20,258 nucleotides of DNA, from assembly GCA_002344205.1 (NCBI GenBank), contig DDSZ01000021.1, positions 21,357 through 41,614 of the forward strand. The letters are read 5' to 3'. Source of the DNA: Opitutaceae bacterium UBA2377. Its GTDB lineage: Bacteria; Verrucomicrobiota; Verrucomicrobiia; Opitutales; Opitutaceae. Below, piece after piece: positions 1 to 8,314 of this stretch (position 1 is its first letter; each line of letters begins with the position of its first letter). Below the pieces are notes generated by a model, which did not search any database, was not told where the DNA came from, and saw only the letters and a list, made by a program, of their open reading frames with translations. The position numbers and the translations under genes were made by a program.

Positions 1-9
1 AAAACACCA

Positions 10-522
10 ATGCGTCACAACAAACACCGTTCCTCCCTTGGCGTCTCGCGCGAACACCGCGCCGCCATGCTCTCCAACATGGGTGCCTCGCTCATCAAGC
101 ATGGCCGCATCGAGACCACGCTGACCAAGGCCAAGGCCCTGCGGCCTTTCATCGAGAAGGTCATCACCAAAGCCAAGCAGGCCGCGGCCAAGACCGACCC
201 CAAGGATGCCATCCATCTGCGCCGTCTGGCCCTGGCCTCGGTCCGCGATGAAAATGCCATCACCAAGCTCTTCAACGAAACCTGCAAGGAGTTTGCCAAC
301 CGCAGCGGTGGCTACACCCGCATCTACAAGCTCGGCCGCCAGCGTCTTGGCGACGCCGCCGAGATGGCCCTGATCGAACTCGTCAAGGCCGACGATGCCG
401 GCTACAAGAAATCCCGGGGTAAAAAGTCCGCCAAGGCCAAGAAGCCGGCGAAGACCGCTCCCGCGGCTCCGGCTGATGCGGCTCCTGCGGAGGCTCCGGC
501 CGCCGCCGAGACCAAGGCCTGA
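10..522 (+). CDS. rplQ: 50S ribosomal protein L17 with C-terminal Ala/Lys/Pro tail
   Basis: Structural protein of the large ribosomal subunit, normally the last gene of the rpsM-rpsK-rpsD-rpoA-rplQ operon; the window starts just before it, so upstream partners are out of view. The first ~125 residues are a full L17 domain: N-terminal MRHNKHRSSLG, then SREHRAAMLSNM, KAKALRPFIEKVITKAK, and GGYTRIYKLGRQRLGDAAEMALIEL near residues 100-124 (listed here as separate family landmarks). Compact L17 proteins are about 120 residues; this one is 170. The extra ~40 residues are low complexity, first Lys-rich (YKKSRGKKSAKAKK) and then Ala/Pro-rich, so probably disordered. A strong terminator follows the stop. 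Identification is very secure; the role of the tail is unknown. Confidence 0.97.
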   Translation: MRHNKHRSSLGVSREHRAAMLSNMGASLIKHGRIETTLTKAKALRPFIEKVITKAKQAAAKTDPKDAIHLRRLALASVRDENAITKLFNETCKEFANRSGGYTRIYKLGRQRLGDAAEMALIELVKADDAGYKKSRGKKSAKAKKPAKTAPAAPADAAPAEAPAAAETKA

Positions 523-545
523 TTCCAAGGAAAAATTCATCCTGC

Positions 546-577
546 AACGCGTCGAAGTTTAACTTCGGCGCGTTTTT
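546..577 (+). terminator. rho-independent terminator after rplQ
   Basis: A 12-bp stem with one G-U wobble pairs 546-557 (AACGCGTCGAAG) with 563-574 (CTTCGGCGCGTT) around a 5-nt loop. It runs into five T residues at 573-577. It lies 24 bp after the rplQ stop and 16 bp before the next gene, the expected place for the end of the ribosomal protein operon. Confidence 0.85.
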
Positions 578-580
578 GCT

Positions 581-586
581 TATATT
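581..586 (+). promoter_or_regulatory. candidate -10 box (TATATT) of the zinc-ribbon gene
   Basis: TATATT is an AT-rich hexamer in GC-rich surroundings, ending 6 nt before the ATG at 593. A weak -35-like TTTAAC lies 17 nt upstream (558-563), inside the terminator hairpin. If it is used, transcription would begin at or next to the A of the start codon, giving a leaderless mRNA. The -35 match is poor (3 of 6), so this is tentative. Confidence 0.35.
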
Positions 587-592
587 CCGGCC

Positions 593-820
593 ATGTTCGA
601 TCTTCCCGTCGCCGCCGTCATCTACTGCGCGCTGGTCGCAGCGGTCTTTCTCTGCCTCTGGCTTTATTATGACCGCCGGGATCACGCCCGTTTTGAAGGC
701 GAGCGCCGCAAGGTGACCTTTCACTGCATCCGGTGCGACCGCCTCTACACCGCGCGGGCGGGCACCGAGCTGTGCGCCTGCCCCCGCTGCGGGCACGAAA
801 ACTCCCGGCTCAAATTCTAG
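593..820 (+). CDS. small membrane-anchored zinc-ribbon protein, function unknown
   Basis: A 75-residue protein I cannot assign to a named family. Residues 5-26 (VAAVIYCALVAAVFLCLWLYY region) form one hydrophobic helix. A charged linker (DRRDHARFEGERRK) follows, then a small ribbon with Cys45-x2-Cys48 and Cys61-x-Cys63-x2-Cys66, followed by GHEN. This fits a single-span protein with a four-cysteine metal-binding knuckle facing the cytoplasm. The positive linker after the helix also suggests the C-terminus is inside. It sits alone between the rplQ terminator and guaA. Coding is supported by the intact domain architecture, not just the open frame. It has no Shine-Dalgarno; a TATATT box sits 6 nt before the ATG. 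Function is unknown. Confidence 0.75.
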   Translation: MFDLPVAAVIYCALVAAVFLCLWLYYDRRDHARFEGERRKVTFHCIRCDRLYTARAGTELCACPRCGHENSRLKF

Positions 821-881
821 GCATTGACCCTGCCGGCGGCATTCTGGTTGCTTCATCCTTTCCCAGCACTCTCCATCCCTC

Positions 882-2420
882 ATGCCTCAGACCATTGCTG
901 TCATTGATTTCGGTTCCCAATACACTCAGGTGATCGCCCGCCGGATCCGTGAGTGTCAGGTTTACTCGAAGATTTATCACTACAGCACCCCGGCCGAGCA
1001 GTTGCGGGCGGATGGCGTCGTCGGCATCATCCTTTCCGGCGGTCCGAGCTCGGTTTTTTCCCCGAAGGCTCCGATGCCCGATCAGGCTCTTTTCACGCTG
1101 GGGGTCCCTGTTCTTGGCATCTGCTACGGCATCCAGCTGATGGGCCGGCTTCTCGGCGGCAAGGTGGCCAAGAGCGATCACCGTGAATACGGCCACGGCA
1201 CCCTCACGATTCGGAAACCCGGCCGTCTGTTTGCCCGGCTGCCCAAGAAACTGAAGGTGTGGAATTCGCACGGCGACCGGCTGATCAAGCTGCCGCCCGG
1301 CTTCACCGCCATCGGCACGACCGACAATTCTGAGTTCGCCGTGATCGAGGACCTGAAGCGCAATTTCTACGGCATCCAGTTTCACCCGGAGGTTTTTCAC
1401 ACCGAGCGGGGCGTGGACGTGGTCCGCAACTTCCTTGTCGGCGTCTGCCGCGCGCGGCAGGATTGGACCACCGCCGACTTCATCCGCAAATCCGTCGCCG
1501 ACATCCGTGCGGTGGTGGGCAAGTCCCGCGTGTTGCTCGGCCTCTCCGGCGGCGTGGATTCCTCGGTGGCGGCGGCATTGATTCACAAGGCCATCGGCCG
1601 GCAGCTCACCTGTGTGTTTGTGGACAACGGGCTGCTGCGCGAGGGCGAGCGGGCCCAGGTCGAGTCGCTCTATGCCCGGAACTTCAAGATTGATGTCCGT
1701 GTCGTGGATGCATCGGCGTTGTTTTTGCGCCGGCTCAAGGGCGTGACCGACCCCGAGCAGAAGCGCAAAATCATCGGCCGCACGTTTGTGGAAGTCTTCG
1801 AAAAATCGCTCAAATCCATCGGTGGGGCCAGCTTTCTGGCCCAAGGCACGCTCTATCCCGATGTGATCGAAAGCGTGGCCATCGGCAACAATCCTGCCGC
1901 CCTGATCAAGTCCCACCACAACGTTGGCGGTCTGCCGGAGCGGATGAAGTTGAAGCTGCTGGAGCCGCTGCGCGAGTTGTTCAAAGACGAGGTGCGGGCT
2001 GTTGGTTCCGCCGTGGGGCTTCCCCGCGAGGTGGTCTGGCGTCAGCCTTTCCCGGGCCCCGGGCTGGGCGTCCGCGTGATCGGCGAAATCACACGCGAAA
2101 GTCTGGCCGTCCTGCGTCAGGCCGATGCCATCCTGCAACACGAGATGATGGAGAGCGGCTGGTATTGGAAGGTCTGGCAGTCGTTCGCCGTGTTTCTCCC
2201 CGTCAAGTCGGTCGGGGTGGTGGGCGACGAGCGTAACTATGCCTATGTCATTGGTCTGCGTATCGTTGAGAGCATCGATGCGATGACGGCCGACTGGACC
2301 CGGCTACCCTACGACCTGCTGCAACGCATCTCCTCGCGCATCACCAACGAGGTGCGCGATGTCTCCCGCGTGGTGCTCGACGTCAGCTCCAAGCCTCCCG
2401 CCACCATCGAGTGGGAGTGA
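882..2420 (+). CDS. guaA: GMP synthase (glutamine-hydrolysing)
   Basis: Converts XMP to GMP using ATP and glutamine, the last step of guanine nucleotide synthesis, in the cytoplasm. The 512-residue length is normal. The N-terminal class I glutamine amidotransferase domain (about 1-190) shows the nucleophile Cys81 in [10 protein letters not shown] and the His168/Glu170 dyad in QFHPE. The ATP pyrophosphatase domain carries the PP-loop SGGVDSS at 222-228. The C-terminal dimerisation domain has [16 protein letters not shown] and ends in the family-typical IEWE. The ATG at 882 places [16 protein letters not shown] at the N-terminus, as in other GuaA proteins; there is no Shine-Dalgarno. It is separated by 61 bp from the zinc-ribbon gene and may be transcribed with it. 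Confidence 0.98.
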   Translation: MPQTIAVIDFGSQYTQVIARRIRECQVYSKIYHYSTPAEQLRADGVVGIILSGGPSSVFSPKAPMPDQALFTLGVPVLGICYGIQLMGRLLGGKVAKSDHREYGHGTLTIRKPGRLFARLPKKLKVWNSHGDRLIKLPPGFTAIGTTDNSEFAVIEDLKRNFYGIQFHPEVFHTERGVDVVRNFLVGVCRARQDWTTADFIRKSVADIRAVVGKSRVLLGLSGGVDSSVAAALIHKAIGRQLTCVFVDNGLLREGERAQVESLYARNFKIDVRVVDASALFLRRLKGVTDPEQKRKIIGRTFVEVFEKSLKSIGGASFLAQGTLYPDVIESVAIGNNPAALIKSHHNVGGLPERMKLKLLEPLRELFKDEVRAVGSAVGLPREVVWRQPFPGPGLGVRVIGEITRESLAVLRQADAILQHEMMESGWYWKVWQSFAVFLPVKSVGVVGDERNYAYVIGLRIVESIDAMTADWTRLPYDLLQRISSRITNEVRDVSRVVLDVSSKPPATIEWE

Positions 2421-2472
2421 AATTGGTCCCCGAAGTTGCCAGCCGCCCAAACTGCCCCAAACTCACTCAGCC

Positions 2473-3246
2473 ATGACCACACTCCTGCGTCGCTTCCTCT
2501 CCTGCGCGATGGCCGCTTTTCTGGCCGCTCCTTTGCTGTCGTTCGCGGAGACGCCGGCCGAGGTCATCTCCAAGGCCCGCGCCTATCTGGGCTCCGAGAC
2601 GGCCCTCAACGGCGTCAACGCCATCCGCTTTGTCGGCCAGCTCACGGTGGAGCGCGATCAGGCGGCTGAAGCCGCCGAGCCGGTCAATCTGCAGGTGGAG
2701 ATCATTTTTCAAAAACCTGCGCGCCAGCGCAGCGTGATCACCGGACCCCAGCGGGTTGAGACCACGGTGCTCGATGGCTACGATGGCTGGCAGCGCCTGC
2801 AGGATCCCGCCGATGAGAGCCGCTGGACGCTCTCGCTCCTGCGCACCGACCAGATCAAAAGCCTGCGCGCCAATGTTGCGGAAAATCTCTCCTTCTTCCG
2901 CGGCCTGCCGGATCGCGGCATGGCGGTCGAGGATCTGGGCTCCGTCAACATCGATGGTGTGAACTGCCGCAAGCTCGCCTTCGTATATGCTCCGCAGATT
3001 GCCTTTATCCGCTACTTCGATGTCAGCACCGGCCGGCTGGTCCTTACGGAAACCAAGCAGGGCGAAAGCATCCGCGAGCAGGGCGAGATTATGGCCGGCG
3101 GCATCAGGTTTCCCCGGCGGCTCATCACCACTTTGCAGGGTGCGGATGGTGTCACCGGCCGGATCCTGATTGATTTTGAGTCGGTGCATGTGAACGAGAG
3201 CTTCCCGGACAGTCTCTTTGCCACGCCTTCTTTGGGGCGGCAGTAA
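2473..3246 (+). CDS. exported LolA-like / outer membrane lipoprotein-sorting-like protein
   Basis: A 257-residue exported protein. The ATG at 2473 gives a clean signal peptide (MTTLLRRFLSCAMAAFLAA, cleavage likely after SFA at residue 25); a longer open frame reaches into guaA but would put junk before the signal, so I rejected it. The mature part alternates beta-strand-like segments, for example IRFVGQLTVE (51-60), YFDVSTGRLVLTE (181-193) and ILIDFESVHVN (231-241). This resembles the LolA/LolB-like half-barrel family; the phrase tying a residual fit to the remaining surface (FPRRLITT, FPDSLFATP) is also typical. No lipobox. It probably acts in the periplasm, but its cargo is not predictable. 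It lies between guaA and hisD with no obvious link to either pathway. Confidence 0.7.
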   Translation: MTTLLRRFLSCAMAAFLAAPLLSFAETPAEVISKARAYLGSETALNGVNAIRFVGQLTVERDQAAEAAEPVNLQVEIIFQKPARQRSVITGPQRVETTVLDGYDGWQRLQDPADESRWTLSLLRTDQIKSLRANVAENLSFFRGLPDRGMAVEDLGSVNIDGVNCRKLAFVYAPQIAFIRYFDVSTGRLVLTETKQGESIREQGEIMAGGIRFPRRLITTLQGADGVTGRILIDFESVHVNESFPDSLFATPSLGRQ

Positions 3247-3274
3247 CCGGTGCCGGTTCACCTTTTCGACCGCG

Positions 3275-4576
3275 GTGCGCACCCTCAGCTACACGGACCG
3301 GAATTTCGCCGACGAATTGGCCGCATTTTGCCGCGGCTCCGAAGTTCCCCGCGAACTCTCGGCGGCGGTGACGGCGATTCTGGCCGATGTGCGTGCACGC
3401 GGCGATCTGGCCGTGGCGAATTACGCCGCCAAGTTCGACGGAGCCAAGCTCCGCTCCCGCGAGTTTCTGGTGTCCGGGGCCGAGCTGGCGGCCGCCGCCA
3501 AGCGTCTGCCCCCGGCCGAGCGCAAAGCCATGCGCGAGGCGCACGCCAGCATCGTGGCCTTCAATCGCCGTGGGCTGGGGCGGGCTTGGAGCGGCCGCAA
3601 CCGCCAAGGTGCGCAGGTTGGCGAGAAGTATGACCCCATCCGGCGGGTCGGGCTCTATGTGCCCGGCGGCCAGGTGCCGTTGGTCTCGACGGTGCTGATG
3701 ACCGCATCGCTTGCGAAAATTGCCGGTTGTCCGGAGATTGCGGTCTGCACTCCCTCGGATTCGCGCGGCCGGGTCGCGGACGGTTTGCTGGCGGCCTTGC
3801 ACTTTCTCGGCATCACCGAGGTTTACCGTATCGGAGGCGTGCACGCCATCGCGGCCATGGCTTATGGAACGGAGAGCATTCCCGCGGTGGACAAAATTTA
3901 TGGCCCGGGCAATGCCTACGTATGCGAGGCCAAGCGGCAGGTTTTTGGCACCGTGGGGGTCGATTCGCTGCCGGGACCGAGCGAGGTCATGATCATCGCT
4001 GATGAAACTGCCCGGCCCGATTTCGCCGCCGCCGATTTGCTGGCCCAAGCCGAGCACGGCTCCGGCAGGGAAAAAATCTACCTCGTGGCGACTTCGCCCG
4101 CCGTCGTGGCGGCGGTCGCCGCGGAAGTGGAGCTCCAACTGGGCGTGACGCCCCGTGCCGACAAGATCCGGCGGGTGTTGGAGACCGGCTTTCTGGCCGT
4201 CGTGGTTGGCAAACTGGAGGAAGCGGTGGCGGTCGCAAATTACGTGGCGCCGGAGCACTTGGAACTGCTGGTGCGGGAAACACCTGCGCGAAAGCTCACC
4301 CGCGCTATCACCACGGCAGGCGCGATCATGGTCGGCAACCACACGCCGACGGCTTTGGGCGATTTTACGGCGGGTCCGAGCCATGTGCTGCCGACCGGCC
4401 GCACCGGGCGCTTTTTCAGCGGGTTGCGGGTGGCGGACTTTATGCGGCGCACCAGCATCGTGCGCTACGACCGGGCCAGTGTCCGGGCGGGAAACAAGGT
4501 CGTGGCCGCCTTCGCCGCCATGGAGCAGCTCGATGCCCACGGCCGGTCGGTCGCGGTGCGCGTGCAAAAGCCGTGA
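3275..4576 (+). CDS. hisD: histidinol dehydrogenase
   Basis: Catalyses the last two steps of histidine biosynthesis, oxidising L-histidinol to L-histidine with NAD+ and a zinc ion. I chose the GTG at 3275: it gives a 433-residue protein of usual length beginning MRTLSYTDRNFADEL. The longer frame would start inside the LolA-like gene. By alignment to the E. coli enzyme, the catalytic pair is Glu327-His328 (APEHLE), and the zinc ligands are Gln258, His261 (AQAEHGSG), Asp363 (GDFTAGPSH) and His422 (DAHG). The YVPGG, IYGPGNAYV and GPSEVMIIAD motifs are intact. It heads a tight operon; its TGA overlaps the GTG start of hisC. Confidence 0.96.
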   Translation: MRTLSYTDRNFADELAAFCRGSEVPRELSAAVTAILADVRARGDLAVANYAAKFDGAKLRSREFLVSGAELAAAAKRLPPAERKAMREAHASIVAFNRRGLGRAWSGRNRQGAQVGEKYDPIRRVGLYVPGGQVPLVSTVLMTASLAKIAGCPEIAVCTPSDSRGRVADGLLAALHFLGITEVYRIGGVHAIAAMAYGTESIPAVDKIYGPGNAYVCEAKRQVFGTVGVDSLPGPSEVMIIADETARPDFAAADLLAQAEHGSGREKIYLVATSPAVVAAVAAEVELQLGVTPRADKIRRVLETGFLAVVVGKLEEAVAVANYVAPEHLELLVRETPARKLTRAITTAGAIMVGNHTPTALGDFTAGPSHVLPTGRTGRFFSGLRVADFMRRTSIVRYDRASVRAGNKVVAAFAAMEQLDAHGRSVAVRVQKP

Positions 4577-5676
4577 GTGCGCCTCCCGTGCATTCGCCGG
4601 CGCTGCCGCATGTCCCGCGGCTCCATGCCTACACCCCGGGTTTGCAGCCTTCCGGGCCGGGATGGACCAAGCTTAACACCAACGAGTGTCCTTATCCGCC
4701 CAGCCCGGCCGTGGCCGCGGCGATCCGCCGCGAAGTGGGGGAGGACGGCGCGTCATTGCGCCTTTATCCTAATCCCCGGAGTTCACCCCTGCGTGCGGCC
4801 GTGGCGGCGCTGCACGGCCTGCGCGAGGAAAATGTCTGCATCGGCAACGGTTCCGACGACATTCTCAACCTGCTCGTTCGCTGTTATTGCGGAGGCGCGG
4901 CACCGGCCGGTTTCATGCTTCCGAGTTACTCGCTTTATCCGGTGCTCGTGGGGATTCAGGACGGGCGCAGCACGGTGATTGAATTCGGCCGCGACCTGCG
5001 CCTGCCGTTGCCCGCGATCGCCGGCTCGGGCGCCGCGATTTTTTTCCTGACCTCGCCCAATGCCCCGACCGGAGTGACCTTCGGCAACGCCGAGATCGAG
5101 CAACTGCTGCAGAGTTTCACGGGGCTCCTGGTGGTCGATGAGGCCTATGCGCCTTTCGCGCGCGAGCATGCGGTGCCGCTGCTGGCCCGGCATCCCCGGC
5201 TCGTGGTCGTCCGCACCCTTTCCAAGGCCTATGCCTTGGCCGGCATCCGGGTGGGTTACGCCTTGGCGGACCCGGCGGTGATCGATCTCCTTGATCGCGT
5301 GCGTGACAGCTACAATGTCAGCCGCCTTTCCCAGGCCGCGGCGCTGGCCGCGCTGGGCGATCCGGATTACTACCGCGCTGTCATTGCCCGGGTCTGCGCC
5401 ACGCGCGACCGCGCGATCGCGGACTGCACGGCCCGCGGTTGGTTTACCTATCCCTCCGGGTCCAATTTCATCTTTACCGAGCCTAGCGATGCCCGGGGCG
5501 GCAGCGGTCCTGCGGTCGCCAAGTCGGCCTATGATTTTCTCTGCGCCCGGAAGGTTTTGGTCCGTCACTTTCCCAGCCATGCCTTGACCGCTCCGTTCCT
5601 CCGCATCAGCGTGGGCACGGATGACGAGATGCTCGTCCTTCAAAACACCCTCGAAGCATGGCTAAAGCACGCGTAG
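4573..5676 (+). CDS. hisC: histidinol-phosphate aminotransferase
   Basis: A PLP-dependent fold-type I aminotransferase that converts imidazole-acetol phosphate to histidinol phosphate. Length is 367 residues, normal. The GTG start at 4573 overlaps the hisD stop (GTGA), a sign of translational coupling. Motifs: [12 protein letters not shown] near 34-45, the GNGSDD cofactor-phosphate region at 91-96, SPNAPTG at 161-167, DEAYAPF at 189-195, and the Schiff-base lysine Lys218 in [16 protein letters not shown]. The N-terminal extension before LNTNE is a little longer than in some homologues. hisC homologues also act on aromatic amino acids, but the position inside a his cluster supports the histidine role. 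The gene overlaps hisB by 19 nt. Confidence 0.95.
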   Translation: MSAPPVHSPALPHVPRLHAYTPGLQPSGPGWTKLNTNECPYPPSPAVAAAIRREVGEDGASLRLYPNPRSSPLRAAVAALHGLREENVCIGNGSDDILNLLVRCYCGGAAPAGFMLPSYSLYPVLVGIQDGRSTVIEFGRDLRLPLPAIAGSGAAIFFLTSPNAPTGVTFGNAEIEQLLQSFTGLLVVDEAYAPFAREHAVPLLARHPRLVVVRTLSKAYALAGIRVGYALADPAVIDLLDRVRDSYNVSRLSQAAALAALGDPDYYRAVIARVCATRDRAIADCTARGWFTYPSGSNFIFTEPSDARGGSGPAVAKSAYDFLCARKVLVRHFPSHALTAPFLRISVGTDDEMLVLQNTLEAWLKHA

Positions 5677-6254
5677 CGACCATCAGCCGCAAAACGGCGG
5701 AGACCGACATCGTCCTGAAACTCGGGATCGACGGCTCCGGTGCGTCGAAGATCGACACCGGGGTGCCGTTCTTCGACCACATGCTCACGCTGTTTGCCAA
5801 GCACGGCCTCTTCGATCTCGAGGTGCGCGCCAAGGGCGACAACGACGTGGATTACCATCACACGGTCGAAGATGTGGGACTCGTGCTCGGCGAAGCCTTC
5901 AAGCAGGCGTTGGGCGACAAGCTGGGCATCACCCGCTACGGTTTTTTCCTGCTGCCGATGGACGAGTCGCTCGCCCGCGTGGTCATTGATCTCAGCGGCC
6001 GGGCCTGCCTCGTTTACGAGGCCTCTGCGCCGACCATGTTCATCCGCGACTTCAACCTCGTGCTCGTGAAAGAATTTTGCCGCGCGTTCAGCAACGCCGT
6101 GGGGTGCAACCTGCACGTGAAGCTTGAATACGGCGAGGAGCCGCACCACGTGGCCGAGGCGATTTTCAAGGGGCTGGCCCGGGCGATGGATGCCGCCACG
6201 CGGATCGATCCGCGCACCGCCGGTTCGCTGCCGAGCACCAAGGGTCTATTGTAG
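5658..6254 (+). CDS. hisB: imidazoleglycerol-phosphate dehydratase
   Basis: Dehydrates imidazole glycerol phosphate to imidazole-acetol phosphate, the substrate of HisC. At 198 residues this is the monofunctional dehydratase with no N-terminal phosphatase domain, so histidinol-phosphate phosphatase must be encoded elsewhere. Metal-binding motifs of the two family half-repeats are present: FFDHML at 38-43 with [10 protein letters not shown] at 65-74, and in the second half HHVAEAIFK. The ATG at 5658 lies inside the end of hisC (19-nt overlap) and yields [16 protein letters not shown], a typical N-terminus. hisH follows after 3 nt. Confidence 0.96.
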   Translation: MAKARVATISRKTAETDIVLKLGIDGSGASKIDTGVPFFDHMLTLFAKHGLFDLEVRAKGDNDVDYHHTVEDVGLVLGEAFKQALGDKLGITRYGFFLLPMDESLARVVIDLSGRACLVYEASAPTMFIRDFNLVLVKEFCRAFSNAVGCNLHVKLEYGEEPHHVAEAIFKGLARAMDAATRIDPRTAGSLPSTKGLL

Positions 6255-6257
6255 GCG

Positions 6258-6893
6258 ATGAGCGCCCTCCCGGTCATCGCCGTAATTGATTACGGCATGG
6301 GCAACCTGCGCAGTGTCGCCAAGGCGGTTGAGGCTGCCGGCGGCGCGGTGCGCATCGTCACGCGTCCGGCGGAGGTGGGCGATGCTTCTGGTCTGGTGCT
6401 GCCGGGCGTGGGGGCGTTGGCCGACTGCGTGGCGGCGCTCCGTGCCAGCGGACTGGCCGAGACCGTGCGCGACTGGATCGCGGCCGACCGGCCGTTTCTC
6501 GGGGTGTGTCTTGGGCTTCAGGCCCTGTTCGATTTTTCGGAGGAAGGTGATACGCCGGGGCTGGGCATCTTCCCGGGCCGGATCGTGCGCTTCCGTTTGC
6601 CGTCCGATCTCAAGGTGCCGCACATGGGCTGGAATACGGTTCGTCTTACCCAGCCGGGTTCACCGCTGTTTGACGGACTGGCGACCGAGGGGGAGGCGTT
6701 TTATTTCGTCCACAGCTACTACTGCGTGCCGGCGGACGCCTCGCTCACCCTCGCGGAGTGTGAATATGGCCTGCGGTTTGCCGCCGCCATTGCCCGCGGC
6801 CGGTGTTTTGCCACGCAGTTCCATCCCGAGAAGAGCCAGGCCCGGGGCATCCGGCTCTACCGGAATTTTGTCGCGCTATGCGCCCGAGACTGA
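6258..6893 (+). CDS. hisH: imidazole glycerol phosphate synthase, glutaminase subunit
   Basis: The glutamine amidotransferase subunit that channels ammonia to HisF, forming imidazole glycerol phosphate and AICAR. Length 211 residues, usual. The class I amidotransferase triad is visible: Cys84 in LGVCLGLQ, His189 and Glu191 in QFHPEKS. The N-terminus IAVIDYGMGNLRSV and the HMGWN and YFVHSYY motifs are specific to HisH within the amidotransferase superfamily. Start ATG at 6258, 3 nt after the hisB stop. In many bacteria hisA and hisF come directly after hisH; here a 119-bp gap and citrate synthase follow, so the partner hisF must lie elsewhere. Confidence 0.96.
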   Translation: MSALPVIAVIDYGMGNLRSVAKAVEAAGGAVRIVTRPAEVGDASGLVLPGVGALADCVAALRASGLAETVRDWIAADRPFLGVCLGLQALFDFSEEGDTPGLGIFPGRIVRFRLPSDLKVPHMGWNTVRLTQPGSPLFDGLATEGEAFYFVHSYYCVPADASLTLAECEYGLRFAAAIARGRCFATQFHPEKSQARGIRLYRNFVALCARD

Positions 6894-6920
6894 CCGGACC
6901 GGTTACTTGGCCTAAACACA

Positions 6921-6932
6921 CGGTCATGACCG
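6921..6932. promoter_or_regulatory. 12-bp perfect palindrome upstream of citrate synthase
   Basis: CGGTCATGACCG is a perfect 12-bp palindrome in the hisH-gltA gap, 80 bp before the chosen gltA start. Its place suggests a possible operator. It has no T-tract, so it does not look like a terminator. A palindrome this size in GC-rich DNA can also arise by chance, and I recognise no regulator for it. Confidence 0.25.
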
Positions 6933-7012
6933 GCTAATGATCGGCGGAAATCGTCGCACGGCCGGTATCTTTGCTTTGCAAGCGGCCGGGAATGGGTTTG
7001 GTTTTGCCCGCT

Positions 7013-8308
7013 ATGGCCGCCCAAACCGCATCTCTCAAACTCGATGGCAAGGAATACGCGTTGCCGGTGATGGTCGGCACCGAGGGCGAGAAGGCCATTG
7101 ATACGCGCAAGCTGCGCGCCGAGTCGGGCTACATCTGCTTCGACCAGGGCTACGGCAATACCGGCTCCTGCGAGAGCACCGTCACATACCTGGACGGCGA
7201 CAACGGCGTCCTTCGGCATCGCGGTTATCCCATCGAGCAGCTCGCCGCGCACAGCGACTTTGTTGAGACTTCCTACCTGATCATTTACGGCGAACTGCCG
7301 ACTGCGAAGCAGCGCAAGGCCTTTGGCCAGCTCCTGCGCAAAAACGCCGCCATCGAGACCCAGATGCAGCGCATTTTCGAGGGCTACCCCGATGATGCCC
7401 CGCCGATGGCGATGCTTTCCTCCATTGTCGCGTCGCTGGCGGCCCATTACCCCGAACTGGCGGCCAACAATTTCGAAAAGGACCTCCAGCACTTCGACCT
7501 GGCCGCCGCCATGGCCATCGCGAAGATCCGCACCATCGGGGCGATGATCTATCGCTATCAGCACGGCCTGCCCTATGTGCACCCGAAGGACATCCCGTTC
7601 TGCGAGAACTTCCTGCACATGATGTTCTCGGAGCCCTACAAAGACTACGTCGCGGAGCCCGAGGTCGCCCGCGCCCTGAACCTGCTCCTTCTGCTGCACG
7701 TTGATCACGAGCAAAACTGCAGCACCTCCACCGTGCGCATGGTGGGCTCCAGCGCCGCCAATCTTTTCACTTCGCTCTCGGCCGGCATCTCCGCGCTCTC
7801 GGGTCCCCTCCACGGCGGGGCCAACACCGCCGTCATGCAGATGCTGCAGGCCATCCATGACGAGGGTGACGACGGCACGCGCTTCATCGAGGCCGCCAAG
7901 TCGGGCAACAAGAACAACCGGCTGATGGGCTTCGGCCATGCCGTTTACCGCAATTTTGATCCCCGCGCTAAGATCATCGGCGACGCCTGCGAAAAGGTCC
8001 TCGCCAAGCTCGGCATCGACGACCCGCTGCTCGCCATCGCCCGCAACCTCGAACAGGCCGCGCTCAAGGACGACTATTTCCTCTCGCGGAAACTCTACCC
8101 CAACGTGGATTTTTACTCCGGCATCATCATGCGCGCCCTCGGCATCCCGGTGAACATGTTCACCGTCATCTTTGCCATCGGCCGCACGCCCGGCTGGATC
8201 GCCAACTGGCGCGAAGTCGCCTCGCAGCCCAAGGGCCGCATCTACCGCCCGCGCCAGATCTACACCGGCCCGGTCGCCCGCGACTACGTGCCGATCGAAA
8301 AACGCTGA
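7013..8308 (+). CDS. gltA: citrate synthase (type II GltA-like)
   Basis: Condenses oxaloacetate and acetyl-CoA to citrate, the entry step of the citrate cycle. The ATG at 7013 gives 431 residues starting [19 protein letters not shown], matching GltA-type enzymes; an in-frame ATG at 6992 and a TTG at 6971 would add 7 or 14 residues and cannot be excluded. Catalytic residues are present: His267 in GPLHGGAN, His309 in [13 protein letters not shown] and Asp366 in PNVDFYSG. The oxaloacetate-binding [14 protein letters not shown] segment lies before them. The N-terminal beta domain and the [12 protein letters not shown] segment indicate the longer, hexameric type typical of Gram-negative bacteria. 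It is convergent with the next gene, with only 6 bp between the stops. Confidence 0.96.
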   Translation: MAAQTASLKLDGKEYALPVMVGTEGEKAIDTRKLRAESGYICFDQGYGNTGSCESTVTYLDGDNGVLRHRGYPIEQLAAHSDFVETSYLIIYGELPTAKQRKAFGQLLRKNAAIETQMQRIFEGYPDDAPPMAMLSSIVASLAAHYPELAANNFEKDLQHFDLAAAMAIAKIRTIGAMIYRYQHGLPYVHPKDIPFCENFLHMMFSEPYKDYVAEPEVARALNLLLLLHVDHEQNCSTSTVRMVGSSAANLFTSLSAGISALSGPLHGGANTAVMQMLQAIHDEGDDGTRFIEAAKSGNKNNRLMGFGHAVYRNFDPRAKIIGDACEKVLAKLGIDDPLLAIARNLEQAALKDDYFLSRKLYPNVDFYSGIIMRALGIPVNMFTVIFAIGRTPGWIANWREVASQPKGRIYRPRQIYTGPVARDYVPIEKR

Positions 8309-8314
8309 GCCCGT

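Noticed and set aside
810..2141. Minus-strand open frame (443 codons) opposite guaA
   Set aside because: GuaA is complete on the plus strand; the antisense translation shows no motif.
3152..4567. Long minus-strand open frame (471 codons) opposite hisD
   Set aside because: hisD on the plus strand has all catalytic and zinc residues. The antisense frame is His/Arg/Gly-rich with no recognisable domain, a common shadow in GC-rich genes.
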